A DNA stretch of 64,000 nucleotides from Lysobacteraceae bacterium NML08-0793 (GTDB lineage: Bacteria > Pseudomonadota > Gammaproteobacteria > Xanthomonadales > Xanthomonadaceae). The stretch is from positions 620,001 through 684,000 of the forward strand of contig NWQR01000001.1 in assembly GCA_002798275.1 (NCBI GenBank), written 5' to 3'. Under the pieces are notes generated by a model. The model was not told the origin of the DNA and did no database searches. It saw only the letters and a program-made list of their open reading frames with translations. Shown here piece after piece: positions 18,077 to 30,513 of the stretch (the first letter of the stretch is position 1; each line of letters begins with the position of its first letter). Both the position numbers and the translations under genes were made by a program.

Positions 18077-18430
18077 ATGAATGCCACTGCTGTTGCCGCT
18101 ATTGAAAGCCTGCCGCGCACTCCGGCCTCGGATGTGAAAAAGCTGGGCTGGCGCGGGGTGATGAAGAATGTCACCCGCGATGGCCGGGTGTTGGTCACCA
18201 ATCACGAGCAGCCCGAAGCGGTGATTTTGTCGGTGGCCGAGTACGAGGCCATGATGGCCCAGTTGCAAGCCAAGGCCGAGCGCGACCAACAGGCGCTGGA
18301 AAAGCTGCGCCGTGACTTTGACGCGCGCCTAGCCTGTTTGAATGCCCCGGATATCGGGGAAAAAATCGACTCGCTTTTCAAGCAGCCCTTGAAGCTGCAT
18401 GGCAAAGTCATTGCCGGCCAAGGATTCTAA
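18077..18430 (+). CDS. Phd/YefM-type antitoxin
   Basis: The protein (117 aa) has a Phd-like DNA-binding fold at about 17-62. The family pattern is R-D-G-R-V-L-V-T-N-H-E-Q-P-E-A-V-I-L-S followed by E-Y-E-A-M. A charged helical tail (62-117) would wrap the partner toxin. Start ATG 18077 has GGAG seven bases upstream. The stop lies four bases before a zeta-type kinase gene, so the two form an operon. Phd/YefM antitoxins normally partner Doc, YoeB or PIN toxins; a zeta-type partner is unusual. The decayed PIN toxin nearby suggests the locus has exchanged parts. Confidence 0.82.
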   Translation: MNATAVAAIESLPRTPASDVKKLGWRGVMKNVTRDGRVLVTNHEQPEAVILSVAEYEAMMAQLQAKAERDQQALEKLRRDFDARLACLNAPDIGEKIDSLFKQPLKLHGKVIAGQGF

Positions 18431-18434
18431 CCCC

Positions 18435-19082
18435 ATGAAGCGCCCGTACATCCTTGTTCTTGCTGGCGTCAACGGTGCTGGCAAAAGCTCTGTCGCTGGC
18501 GAGGGCTTGAGAAAGGCTGGCGTCCCTTGGTTCAACCCCGACACATTTGCCCGCGAGTTGGCCACCTCAACCGGCAGACCACTTGAAACCGCCAATGCCG
18601 ATGCTTGGCATGAAGGCGTGCGCAGGCTGGATGCTGCCATCAGCGCACGCCAAGATTACGCCTTTGAAACCACACTGGGCGGCAATACCATCGCCGCCAA
18701 GCTGCGCCAAGCCGCGACTAGTCATGATGTGGTGATATGGTTCTGCGGGCTGGATTCGCCAGAGCGCCATATCGCCCGCGTACGCCAGCGGGTGCGCCAC
18801 GGCGGCCACGACATTCCGGAAAATAAAATCCGCGCGCGCTGGCATAGCTCGATTGCCAACCTGATTGCACTGCTGCCGCATTTGAGCCAGCTGCATGTCT
18901 ATGACAACAGCCAAGAGGCTCCACCGGGCAGCCCCGTCCCCGATCCGCACTTGTTGCTGTTTCTGGACGCAGGCCACATCCGCTACCCCGATACGCCCGA
19001 CGCACTGCGCAATACACCCGATTGGGCCAAGCCGATCATGGAAGCTGTGCTGTCGCTGGCCGAATCAGGCCATACGCCGTAA
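18435..19082 (+). CDS. Zeta-toxin-family P-loop kinase
   Basis: The product (215 aa) has a Walker A motif GVNGAGKSS (11-19), a substrate-side Asp in F-N-P-D-T-F-A (D36), F-E-T-T-L-G-G (77-83) and G-G-H-D-I-P (123-128). This is the pattern of the zeta-like ATPase family. Zeta toxins phosphorylate UDP-N-acetylglucosamine and block wall synthesis; relatives phosphorylate other nucleotides, so the substrate here is unknown. ATG 18435 fits the family start. It directly follows the Phd-type antitoxin gene and ends exactly against ribE, convergently with no gap, which marks the edge of the inserted DNA. Confidence 0.85.
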   Translation: MKRPYILVLAGVNGAGKSSVAGEGLRKAGVPWFNPDTFARELATSTGRPLETANADAWHEGVRRLDAAISARQDYAFETTLGGNTIAAKLRQAATSHDVVIWFCGLDSPERHIARVRQRVRHGGHDIPENKIRARWHSSIANLIALLPHLSQLHVYDNSQEAPPGSPVPDPHLLLFLDAGHIRYPDTPDALRNTPDWAKPIMEAVLSLAESGHTP

Positions 19083-19682
19083 TCAGCCGTTCTGGCTTGC
19101 CAGCAGGCGCTCGACGTAGCGGGCAACCAAGTCGATTTCCAAGTTCACCGCATCGCCCACGGTTTTTTGCGCAAACGCGGTATGGGCGACGGTATGCGGA
19201 ATCAGGGCGACTTCAAAAAAATCCGCGCTGACTTCATTGACCGTCAGGCTGACGCCATCGACACAGATCGAACCTTTCTTGGCGACATAACGCGCCAGCG
19301 CCTCCGGTAGCGAGAAGCGCCAGCGCGCGGCGCGGGCATCGGGCCAAATCGCCAGCACCTGCCCCACCCCATCAACATGACCGCTGACCAGATGTCCGCC
19401 CATGCGGTCGGTCGGCAACAGGGCACGTTCCAGGTTCACCGCCGCCCCTGCAGCAAGCTGGCCGAGCGTGGTGAGTGCCAAGGTTTCGGTGGAAACATCA
19501 GCAGCGAAACTGTCCGCATCAAACGCCACCACGGTCAGGCACACGCCATTGACCGCGATGCTCTCACCCATCGCAACATCGGCAAACGGCAGGCTGCCCA
19601 CCGCAATATGCAGGCGCACATCGCCTTGCAGCGGCTCGATTTTTTCAAGGCGGCCAACGCCTTGGATCAGGCCAGTGAACAT
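19083..19682 (-). CDS. ribE: RibE (RibC), riboflavin synthase alpha chain
   Basis: The enzyme dismutates two 6,7-dimethyl-8-ribityllumazines into riboflavin. The 199-aa protein has the typical duplicated barrel. Each half holds its signature: [10 protein letters not shown] at the start, G-E-S-I-A-V-N-G-V-C-L-T-V in repeat 1, and G-H-L-V-S-G-H-V-D with D-G-V-S-L-T-V-N-E in repeat 2. The start overlaps the ribD stop by 16 bases. In related genomes ribB follows immediately; here 1.9 kb of accessory DNA intervenes. Confidence 0.96.
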   Translation of the reverse strand: MFTGLIQGVGRLEKIEPLQGDVRLHIAVGSLPFADVAMGESIAVNGVCLTVVAFDADSFAADVSTETLALTTLGQLAAGAAVNLERALLPTDRMGGHLVSGHVDGVGQVLAIWPDARAARWRFSLPEALARYVAKKGSICVDGVSLTVNEVSADFFEVALIPHTVAHTAFAQKTVGDAVNLEIDLVARYVERLLASQNG

Positions 19683-20782
19683 GGGGTTTCCTTATTCAAC
19701 AATGTCAGGCGCAGGTCATCGCCCAACCGGGTGATATCGTGGAAGGCAAAGCGCGGGGCATCGGCAAGTTGCGTCAGCCCAAGCCCTGCAAACAGGCCGC
19801 GTGCGTCATCGCCCAGCACATTGGGCGCCAGATACAGCAGCAACTCGTCGATGAAGCCGCCTCGCAGCAAGGCGCCGGCCAGTTGTGCGCCAGCCTCTAC
19901 CTGGATTTCCTGTACCCCGCGTGCGGCAAGCGCGCGCATTGCTTGCGGCAAGGACAGCCCGGTGTCGTCGTGCGCAATCGCGGTACATTCGACCTCGGCA
20001 AAACGCGCATCGGGCTTTACATCAGCGCGATGCAAAAACAAGGTCGGCGCACGGCCATCGAAAAGATGCGCGCCTGCCGGGGTTTGCAGCCGGGTATCGA
20101 GCACCACGCGCAGCGGGGCGATAAAGTCGCGCGCGTCTTGCAAGCGCACGGTCAGGCGCGGATTGTCGGCCAGTGCAGTACCGCTGCCGGTCAGAATCGC
20201 ACTGCTGCGAGCGCGATAGCGCTGCACATCGGCACGCGCGGCTTCGCCGGTAATCCATTGCGACTGACCATTGGCAAGCGCCGTGCGACCATCCAGACTC
20301 GCGCCCATCTTCAGCCGCAGCCACGGACGGCCGCGTTCAATCAGTGAGAGAAAACCACGGTTGAGCCAGCGCGCCTGCGCTTGCAGCAGCCCCGATTGCA
20401 CACGGATACCTGCCGCCCGCAGCTTGTCGAAACCCGCGCCGTTGACCTGCGGAAACGGATCGCGCATCGCCGCGACCACCCGATGCACGCCTGCGGCAAT
20501 CAGCGCATCGGCGCAGGGGCCGGTGTGGCCGGTATGCGCGCAAGGCTCCAGCGTGACATACGCGGTTGCGCCGCGTGCAACTTCGCCCGCGCTTTGCAGG
20601 GCGAATACTTCCGCATGTGGGCCGCCTTTGCGCTGATGCCAGCCTTCGCCAACGATTGCCTCGCCCTGTGCCAACACGCAGCCCACGCTCGGGTTGGGGC
20701 GTGTGGTGTACGCGCCGCGCTCGGCCAACGCCAAGGCGCGCTGCATCGCGGCATGATCAAAATCACTGAACTCGGCGCTCAT
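19667..20782 (-). CDS. ribD: RibD, bifunctional pyrimidine deaminase/reductase
   Basis: RibD deaminates and then reduces the first pyrimidine intermediate after GTP cyclohydrolase II in riboflavin synthesis. The N-terminal cytidine-deaminase fold has the zinc site H-A-E-V-F-A and [11 protein letters not shown] (about 55-90). The C-terminal NADPH reductase (about 150-371) has [14 protein letters not shown] and [15 protein letters not shown]. The length of 371 aa is normal. It overlaps nrdR by four bases. Confidence 0.96.
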   Translation of the reverse strand: MSAEFSDFDHAAMQRALALAERGAYTTRPNPSVGCVLAQGEAIVGEGWHQRKGGPHAEVFALQSAGEVARGATAYVTLEPCAHTGHTGPCADALIAAGVHRVVAAMRDPFPQVNGAGFDKLRAAGIRVQSGLLQAQARWLNRGFLSLIERGRPWLRLKMGASLDGRTALANGQSQWITGEAARADVQRYRARSSAILTGSGTALADNPRLTVRLQDARDFIAPLRVVLDTRLQTPAGAHLFDGRAPTLFLHRADVKPDARFAEVECTAIAHDDTGLSLPQAMRALAARGVQEIQVEAGAQLAGALLRGGFIDELLLYLAPNVLGDDARGLFAGLGLTQLADAPRFAFHDITRLGDDLRLTLLNKETPCSLA

Positions 20783-21300
20783 TTGCGCCGCGCTTTGCCG
20801 GACGATGGCTCGGAAATCGGCAGCGCCTGCTGCGCGCCGGATACCACCGGATCGCGCACCAGACGGTCAAGCTCCTGACGGAAATCGTCCACATCCTCGA
20901 ACGAGCGATACACCGAAGCAAAACGCACAAAGGCCACCTGATCGAGCTTGCGCAGCTCAGCCAGCACGAACTCGCCCACCCTGTGGGTGGCCAGCTCGCG
21001 TTCGGTGCTCATCCGCATCTGATGCACTACCGCACGCACGGCCGCCTCCACCTGCGGCTCGGAAACCGGACGCTTGTGCAGCGCGCGCTCGAAACTCTGC
21101 CGCAACTTGTGTGCATTAAACGGCTCGCGGCTGCCATCACTCTTGATGATGGTCGGCAGCTTCAGGTCGATGCTTTCCAGCGTGGAAAAGCGCTCGCCAC
21201 AGGCTTCGCAGCCACGGCGACGGCGGATGGTCGTGCCATCTTCACTGACCCGCGAATCCACCACGCGGGTTTCGGCATGTTGGCAAAACGGGCAGTGCAT
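20779..21300 (-). CDS. nrdR: NrdR, transcriptional repressor of ribonucleotide reductase genes
   Basis: The product (173 aa) has the N-terminal zinc ribbon C-P-F-C ... C-E-A-C (residues 3-34) with R-R-R-R-G, and the ATP-cone domain (about 46-136) with [11 protein letters not shown] and K-R-P-V-S. NrdR senses dATP/ATP and represses nrd promoters through NrdR boxes. It is about 20 residues longer than E. coli NrdR, with a basic Ser/Arg/Lys tail. It lies between glyA and ribD, the common arrangement in gammaproteobacteria. Confidence 0.96.
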   Translation of the reverse strand: MHCPFCQHAETRVVDSRVSEDGTTIRRRRGCEACGERFSTLESIDLKLPTIIKSDGSREPFNAHKLRQSFERALHKRPVSEPQVEAAVRAVVHQMRMSTERELATHRVGEFVLAELRKLDQVAFVRFASVYRSFEDVDDFRQELDRLVRDPVVSGAQQALPISEPSSGKARRK

Positions 21301-21325
21301 CCGCGCGCCTCCGTGGTCGTATCAA

Positions 21326-22579
<1,254 letters not shown>

Positions 22580-22728
22580 GACACACTCCGGGGCAGGGCA
22601 GGAAAAACCGTAATCTTAAGCCATCCGCCCCATTCGCATTCATGGCGCAGACATTGTGAGAGACTGTACCGGCGCACTGGAATGTGCACTGCATCCACTG
22701 GCAGCGGCCAGATGCCCCTCACACGACA

Positions 22729-22740
22729 TGACAGCTGTCA
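22729..22740. promoter_or_regulatory. 12-bp perfect palindrome TGACAGCTGTCA upstream of the ABC export operon
   Basis: The sequence is a perfect inverted repeat 58 bases before the adaptor gene, in the 218-base gap shared with glyA. It could be an operator for a dimeric regulator of the export operon. No regulator gene is adjacent, and a chance palindrome cannot be excluded. Confidence 0.3.
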
Positions 22741-22797
22741 CTGCTGCACGCCGCCGCCAGCGGCTAACCTCCACACTTCGGTTCTTCGCCTATCACC

Positions 22798-24027
22798 ATG
22801 AGCAACTCCGCCGAACTCCTCAAGCAATTGCGCATTGAACGCCAGAGCACACCACCGCCTGTCAGACGCTGGCCGTGGGTCGTGGCCGTGCTGGTCTTGC
22901 TGTTTGCTGCCGTGGCCGGCTTTTTCGCCTATCGCGCCCGCACAGCCGCGACTGCCGTACAAACCGCCATCGCCCTGCCGGCCAATGGCGGCGCTGGCTC
23001 GGCTTCGGTACTGGATGCCTCCGGCTATGTGGTGGCGCGGCGCATGGCCACCGTCTCGGCCAAGGTGCCGGGGCGGGTGCTGGAAGTGCTGATTGAAGAA
23101 GGCCAGCAAGTTGGCGAAGGGCAGGTACTGGCACGGCTTGACCCGGTGGATGCCGTACAGCATCAGGCGCTGGCGCGCGCGCAACTGGCCGCCAGCCAGA
23201 GCCAGCTGGCCGGGCTGGAAACACAGTTGCGCGAGGCCGAGGCCAATGCCCGCCGCTACCGCGAGCTGGCCGGGCAACAACTGGTTTCCAGGGCGCAATA
23301 CGAGGCCGCGCAGACCCAGCGCGACACCTTGCGCGCGCAAATCGCCAGTCAGCGGCGGCAGAACCAAGTCAGCCAACGACAGCTCGCCATCGCCACCCAG
23401 GGGGTGGACAATACCGTGGTGCGTGCGCCGTTTGCCGGGGTGGTGATTGCCAAGGCCGCGCAGCCGGGCGAAATCGTCTCGCCTATGGCCGCAGGCGGCG
23501 GCTTTACCCGTACCGGTATCGGCACCATCGTCGATATGGATTCACTGGAAGTGGAAGTGGATGTCAACGAGGCGCATATCGGCCGGGTGACGCCGGGCAT
23601 GCCGGTGGAAGCCATTCTCAATGCCTACCCGGACTGGCGCATCCCGGCAGAAGTCATCGCCATCATCCCCACCGCCGACCGCAGCAAGGCCACGGTCAAG
23701 GTGCGCATCCGCCTGAATGTGCGCGATACGCGCATCGTGCCGGACATGGGGGTGAAGGTGAGCTTTCTGGAAAAGCCCGCTACGCCCGATAGCCCGCGCC
23801 GCACAGGCGTGCTGCTGCCGGAGGCGGCGCTACGCAAGGACGGCGAAGCGGCCTATGTTTTCCGCGTGGATGGCGAGCAGCGCGTCCACAAGGTGCCGGT
23901 GCAAGCGGCGACCACGGCCGAAGCCGGATATATCCGCGTGACGCAAGGACTCAATGCGGGCGATAGCGTGGTACTGAACGCCCCGGACAAACTCAAAGAC
24001 GGCATGAAAATCCAGCCTGCCCGCTGA
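22798..24027 (+). CDS. Periplasmic adaptor (HlyD/MacA-type) of an ABC export system
   Basis: The protein (409 aa) has one N-terminal membrane helix (about 25-46) and then a membrane-fusion architecture. A lipoyl half-motif (V-S-A-K-V-P-G-R-V-L-E-V) is followed by a coiled-coil hairpin (about 115-195), the second lipoyl half (V-R-A-P-F-A-G-V-V) and beta-barrel domains. Such adaptors bridge an inner-membrane pump to an outer-membrane channel. The three downstream genes encode a matching ABC ATPase and two permeases, so this is probably a four-gene export operon of MacAB-like type. The substrate is unknown and no TolC-like gene lies nearby. Confidence 0.88.
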   Translation: MSNSAELLKQLRIERQSTPPPVRRWPWVVAVLVLLFAAVAGFFAYRARTAATAVQTAIALPANGGAGSASVLDASGYVVARRMATVSAKVPGRVLEVLIEEGQQVGEGQVLARLDPVDAVQHQALARAQLAASQSQLAGLETQLREAEANARRYRELAGQQLVSRAQYEAAQTQRDTLRAQIASQRRQNQVSQRQLAIATQGVDNTVVRAPFAGVVIAKAAQPGEIVSPMAAGGGFTRTGIGTIVDMDSLEVEVDVNEAHIGRVTPGMPVEAILNAYPDWRIPAEVIAIIPTADRSKATVKVRIRLNVRDTRIVPDMGVKVSFLEKPATPDSPRRTGVLLPEAALRKDGEAAYVFRVDGEQRVHKVPVQAATTAEAGYIRVTQGLNAGDSVVLNAPDKLKDGMKIQPAR

Positions 24028-24062
24028 AATTTCCCCGCCGATACCTTCGCCAAGGAGCCGCC

Positions 24063-24737
<675 letters not shown>

Positions 24738-24752
24738 GCTGACGGAGCTGCG

Positions 24753-25916
24753 ATGAAATACCTGCCACTCATCTGGGCCTCGCTGTTTCGCAGCCGCCTG
24801 CGCACCTGGCTGACGCTGCTCTCCATCGCCACCGCTTTCCTGCTGTTTGGCCTGCTCGATTCGGTACGCATCGCTTTCAATTCCGCAGGCAATAGCGTCG
24901 CCGGTGCCAAACGTCTGGTGGTGCTGTCAAAGATTTCCATGACCCAGTTCCTGCCGCTGGCGCTGGAATCGCGCATCGCGCAAGTGCCGGGGGTGGGCAA
25001 GCTCAGCCATTCCACCTGGTTTGGCGGCGTGTATCAGGACAATCGCCAGTTTTTCCCGAGCTTCTCGGTCAAACGCAATTTTCTCGAGCTCTATCCGGAA
25101 TACCAAGTCTCCGAAGCCGAACGCGAAAACTGGCTGGCCAGCCGCGATGGCGCCCTGGTCGGTCACGCCCTGGCCGAGCGGCATGGCTGGAAAGTGGGCG
25201 ATGTGATTCCGCTGCAAGCCACCATCTTTCCGCAAAAAGACGGCAGCAATGCCTGGCCGCTGAAGCTCGCAGGCATCTTCCGCGTCAACGATGAAAAGCG
25301 CCGCAACGAGGAAAATTCGCTCTGGCTGCACTGGGAGTATTTCGACGAAGCCAATCAATACCTCAACGGCCAGGTCGGCATCTATGTGGTGGAACTTGCG
25401 CCCGGCGCCGATGCCGCCACCGTGGCGCGCGCCATCGACCAGCTCAGCGCCAATTCCGCCCATGAAACCAAGACCCAGACCGAGCAGGCCTTCAATCAGG
25501 GCTTCATCAAACAGTTTGCCGATGTCGGCATGATCGTCAGCGCCATCATGGCGGCGGTGTTCTTTACCCTGGTCATTCTCACCGGCAATACCATCAGCCA
25601 GTCGGTGCGCGAGCGCACGCCGGAGCTTGCGGTGATGAAAACCCTGGGCTTTACCCGCCACACCCTGCTGTGGCTGCTGCTGGCCGAAGCGCTGCTGCTG
25701 ATTGGTCTCGGCGGCCTGCTCGGGCTTGGTCTTGCCAATTTCTCCATCGAAGCCATCAGCCGCGCCAGTCAGGGCATGGTGCAGATGGGGCAACTCCAGC
25801 CGCGCACCTGGCTGACCGGCCTTGGGCTGATGCTGCTGATTGCGCTGGTGGTCGGCTTGCTGCCGGCGCTGCGCGGCATGCGTATCCGTATCGTCGATGC
25901 CTTGGCAGGACGCTGA
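24753..25916 (+). CDS. FtsX-like ABC permease, subunit 1
   Basis: The protein (387 aa) has the MacB/FtsX topology: one N-terminal membrane helix (about 14-38), a large periplasmic domain (about 40-255), then three membrane helices in the last 130 residues (about 262-285, 308-335, 352-375). The cytoplasmic loop R-E-R-T-P-E-L-A-V-M-K-T-L-G-F is the conserved coupling-helix sequence of the family. Its stop and the next start are one base apart. Confidence 0.9.
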   Translation: MKYLPLIWASLFRSRLRTWLTLLSIATAFLLFGLLDSVRIAFNSAGNSVAGAKRLVVLSKISMTQFLPLALESRIAQVPGVGKLSHSTWFGGVYQDNRQFFPSFSVKRNFLELYPEYQVSEAERENWLASRDGALVGHALAERHGWKVGDVIPLQATIFPQKDGSNAWPLKLAGIFRVNDEKRRNEENSLWLHWEYFDEANQYLNGQVGIYVVELAPGADAATVARAIDQLSANSAHETKTQTEQAFNQGFIKQFADVGMIVSAIMAAVFFTLVILTGNTISQSVRERTPELAVMKTLGFTRHTLLWLLLAEALLLIGLGGLLGLGLANFSIEAISRASQGMVQMGQLQPRTWLTGLGLMLLIALVVGLLPALRGMRIRIVDALAGR

Positions 25917-25917
25917 C

Positions 25918-27234
25918 ATGAATCGTCTTAAAAAGCTGAGCCTCACCCTGGGTTTCTGGCTGCTGACCGGATTGCTGGCCGGCCTGTGGATTGTCCTGCC
26001 CTGGCAGGCGCTGCTGGTGCTGCCGCCGCTGGTTGGCCTGTGGCTTGGCATCAGCCGCAGCGGACAACTGGCACTGGCCGTGCTGCGCATGGGGCTTGCC
26101 GGACTGCCGCAACGCTGGGGCGCAGCGCTGGTGATTGTCATCGGCATCGCCGGTGTCACCGGCGTTCTGACCGCGATGCTGGCGATGGGCACGGGCTTTG
26201 CCAGCACGCTCAAACGCACCGGCAGCGATACCACGGTGATATTGCTGCGTGGCGGCTCACAGACCGAGATCAACTCGGTGATTACCCGCGAGCAGGCGCA
26301 ACTTGCCAGCCTGCTGCCCGGCATCGCCCGCAATGCCCAAGGGCGCCCCATGGTGTCACCGGAAATCACCCAGGTGATCGCCCTGCCCAGCCGCGATGGC
26401 AGTGGCGATGCCAATGTGCAGCTGCGCGGCATCAGTGCCGCAGGCTGGGAAATCCGCCCGCACTTGCGCATCATCGCCGGGCGCAGCTTCACCCCCGGCA
26501 AGCAGGAACTGGTGGTCGGCCAGGGCGCAGCGCGGCAATTTGCGCACAGCGCCATCGGCGACACCCTGCGCATCGCCGGGCAGTCTTGGACGGTGGTCGG
26601 GCATTTTGCCAGCGATGATGCCCATGACTCGGAACTATGGGCCGATGCCGATGCGATGGGCGAGCTGAACCGCTACGGCATCTGGCAGGCAGTGATGTTG
26701 CGCCTTGTGCACCCGGAAATGCTGGCGCCCTTGCGTCAGGCACTAGCTGCCGACCCGCGCCTGAAGCTCGATGCCGAAACCACCCTGCACCACTACGGCA
26801 AGCAGTCCGAACAGCTCAAGACCCTGCTGGATGTCCTGGGTCGCATCATCGGCGCGATCATGGCAGTGGGCGCAGCCTTCGGCGCACTGAACTCGATGTA
26901 TGCCGTGGTGGCTGGCCGCCGCCAGGAAATCGGCACCCTGCGCGCCATGGGCTTTGCGCCCTTCCCGGTGGTGGCGGCGGTGATGCTGGAAACCCTGCTA
27001 CTGGCACTCGTCGGCGGGCTGCTGGGCGGCTTCATCGCCTGGTCGCTGTTCAATGGCTATAGCGTCAACACGCTGGGGCGCAACTTCAGCCAGGTGGTAT
27101 TCCAGTTTCAGGTCACGCCCGGACTGCTGCTCACCGGCCTGCACTGGGCCGTCGGCATCGGCCTCATCGGCGGCCTGCTGCCCGCCCTGCGCGCTGCGCG
27201 CATGCCCATTACCGAAGCCTTACGCGCCGGGTAA
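25918..27234 (+). CDS. FtsX-like ABC permease, subunit 2
   Basis: The product (438 aa) starts at ATG 25918, one base after the preceding stop. Two hydrophobic segments near the N-terminus (about 10-55) are followed by a membrane helix near 85-105, a periplasmic domain, and a C-terminal trio of helices. R-R-Q-E-I-G-T-L-R-A-M-G-F serves as the coupling loop. It forms a heterodimer with subunit 1 (inference), unlike MacB, which is a homodimer with a fused ATPase. An upstream in-frame extension into the previous gene is rejected. Confidence 0.88.
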   Translation: MNRLKKLSLTLGFWLLTGLLAGLWIVLPWQALLVLPPLVGLWLGISRSGQLALAVLRMGLAGLPQRWGAALVIVIGIAGVTGVLTAMLAMGTGFASTLKRTGSDTTVILLRGGSQTEINSVITREQAQLASLLPGIARNAQGRPMVSPEITQVIALPSRDGSGDANVQLRGISAAGWEIRPHLRIIAGRSFTPGKQELVVGQGAARQFAHSAIGDTLRIAGQSWTVVGHFASDDAHDSELWADADAMGELNRYGIWQAVMLRLVHPEMLAPLRQALAADPRLKLDAETTLHHYGKQSEQLKTLLDVLGRIIGAIMAVGAAFGALNSMYAVVAGRRQEIGTLRAMGFAPFPVVAAVMLETLLLALVGGLLGGFIAWSLFNGYSVNTLGRNFSQVVFQFQVTPGLLLTGLHWAVGIGLIGGLLPALRAARMPITEALRAG

Positions 27235-27251
27235 GTCCGGTAACGCTCGCC

Positions 27252-27257
27252 TATAAT
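27252..27257 (+). promoter_or_regulatory. Candidate -10 element for ettA
   Basis: A perfect TATAAT lies 48 bases before the ettA start, followed by a small GC hairpin (ccccctgctggggg, about 27268-27281) in the leader. No convincing -35 hexamer is seen at the right distance, so the promoter call is moderate. Confidence 0.5.
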
Positions 27258-27304
27258 GCCGGCTTCGCCCCCTGCTGGGGGTCTTCACGCTTTACAGGTC
27301 ATCC

Positions 27305-28969
<1,665 letters not shown>

Positions 28970-28988
28970 CACACGCCTTGCTTCACAT

Positions 28989-29020
28989 ACGACAAGACCG
29001 CCCTCGGGCGGTCTTGTCGT
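28989..29020. terminator. Bidirectional intrinsic terminator between ettA and a lipoprotein gene
   Basis: A perfect 15-bp stem (acgacaagaccgccc paired with its complement) closes on a two-base loop between two convergent genes. A short T-rich run follows on the + side. It ends ettA and probably also the leftward lipoprotein gene. Confidence 0.8.
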
Positions 29021-29038
29021 TTCAAGCAGCCTGGCTGA

Positions 29039-29650
29039 TCAAGGCCAAGCTTCAACTTGCGTCACCTTCGCTCCGGTTTTTTCCACTTCGCTCACAATGC
29101 TGTTGATCGTGCGCGGAATCAGCTGCCCGGAGTTACCCACCACTTTTTTTGCCATCGCAGCGCCCAGCGCTTCAGGGCTGAAACCACCACTTTTCTCAAT
29201 AAATACCACATGGGTATCAAGCCGGTATCCACCCTGATACTGCCAGAGACAAACAGTAAAAGTGGATGACTCTCCATATCCACTCATCGAATCCATTACT
29301 GCACGCGCATAAACCAGTGCCCCATCGCAAGTCGCAACCTGGGTCATGGCACTAGGTCCGGCAAGTGCGGTCAAGCCAGCTCCAAAAGGATTGCTGACCT
29401 GAAAGCGCGGTGCCGTTTCAGGGAGCGGATGGGGCGGGACATTCTCGGAAATCTGCACCCTGTTCACATTGCGCTGCAAAGAAGTCTTGACCGCCTGTGC
29501 GACCTGTGAAGATGAAACCCCCTCCGCCATGTCGATTTGATAGATCACGTATTGCGATTTGCTCTGCACGGTCGGTGTGGTGGTAGCGCAGCCAGACAGC
29601 AGCCCCATACCAATCAGACATGCCCCAATCACTTTGCTGTTGTGCTTCAT
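29039..29650 (-). CDS. Putative lipoprotein, function unknown
   Basis: The protein (203 aa) starts with a lipoprotein signal peptide ending L-L-S-G-C, with C21 as the lipidated residue. No family is recognised. The mature part has two further cysteines (T-C-D-G and V-C-L-W) that could pair, and a predicted alpha/beta sequence without membrane helices. Its promoter region is shared with a divergent XRE regulator gene (175-base gap), so the two may be functionally linked. It is convergent with ettA across a strong hairpin. Confidence 0.7.
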   Translation of the reverse strand: MKHNSKVIGACLIGMGLLSGCATTTPTVQSKSQYVIYQIDMAEGVSSSQVAQAVKTSLQRNVNRVQISENVPPHPLPETAPRFQVSNPFGAGLTALAGPSAMTQVATCDGALVYARAVMDSMSGYGESSTFTVCLWQYQGGYRLDTHVVFIEKSGGFSPEALGAAMAKKVVGNSGQLIPRTINSIVSEVEKTGAKVTQVEAWP

Positions 29651-29825
29651 CTTGTGTTTTCCCTGTGTGGATGTGATGCCCGTTCGGGCGACCTGGAAGG
29701 CTGCTCCCGCCTTGAAATCATGAATCCTTGCTTAACTGCAAGGGGATCATACTTTCGGCGGGCGAAAATAGTCAAATATCGTATATTTTGTTTTCAACTA
29801 TAGCGTTCGCACATCCTGTCTGGGT

Positions 29826-30101
29826 GTGCCTGTGCGCAAATCTCTTTACCGCGAAGAAAGCGTCTTGCTCCGTCAAAGCCTGCGGCAGGCTCGACGCTCC
29901 GTCGGCATGAGCCAAGTAGAGCTTGGAGAAGCCTTGGAAAGGCCGCAGTCGTGGGTTTCCCAAGTTGAAAGAGGTGTGCGCCGCCTGGACTTGGTTGAGC
30001 TGTCCGACTATTGCCAGGCGCTTGGAATCGACTTGGCGAGCTTTGTAAAAACTTTCAACTGTGAGCTTGCGAAACTGCGCCAAAAAGATGGCGCAAACTG
30101 A
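29826..30101 (+). CDS. XRE-family HTH transcriptional regulator
   Basis: The small protein (91 aa) has a Cro/CI-type helix-turn-helix at about 14-72: L-R-Q-A-R-R-S-V-G-M-S-Q-V-E-L-G, then R-P-Q-S-W-V-S-Q-V-E-R-G and R-R-L-D-L-V-E-L. The start is a GTG at 29826; a GTG two codons later is equally possible. The upstream 60 bases are AT-rich, with TATATT-like sequence. There is no adjacent toxin-like partner that I can recognise. The next gene is convergent. Confidence 0.8.
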   Translation: MPVRKSLYREESVLLRQSLRQARRSVGMSQVELGEALERPQSWVSQVERGVRRLDLVELSDYCQALGIDLASFVKTFNCELAKLRQKDGAN

Positions 30102-30116
30102 CAACGCTACGCCATC

Positions 30117-30402
30117 TCAACGCCCAGCCTTGAACACTGCCTCCAGAACTAGGCGCAAAAGCATCACTCTATGACGCACTTCCTCCTCGCTGTTTGCCCT
30201 CTCCCTGAGGCAGCGATAAAGGATATGTGTCATTGAAAAACGCCTTTTCTTTCTGCCCCAGCGCGCCTCGATACGAGCCGCTAGGTCAAGATCACTGTCC
30301 CGTGCTTGCCATCCCGTTTTCTTCTGCCAGCAAAGTGCTTCTTCCAGTGCATACAAGAAATCGGAGGAAGGTTCTGACAACCGCTGCATGTGCTTTTCCA
30401 TG
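30117..30402 (-). CDS. Small hypothetical protein
   Basis: A leftward frame of about 95 codons (from ATG 30402, M-E-K-H-M-Q-R-L) lies convergent with the XRE gene, 16 bases apart. The product is Arg/Leu-rich, helical and probably cytoplasmic, with no recognisable motif. The frame stays open upstream to 30500, but that part would overlap the pyrF leader and reads poorly. No clear ribosome site is seen. It could be a real lineage-specific gene or a chance frame. Confidence 0.35.
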
Positions 30403-30513
30403 AAGTGAGTTACTCGTCCATGCCAGCATGGAATTGCAGATGTCCAAATCACGAGGAAAACTGCAAGGTCAGTGAAGGTGGCAAAATACCCCGCCTTCAA
30501 TCAGGAGCCGGGA

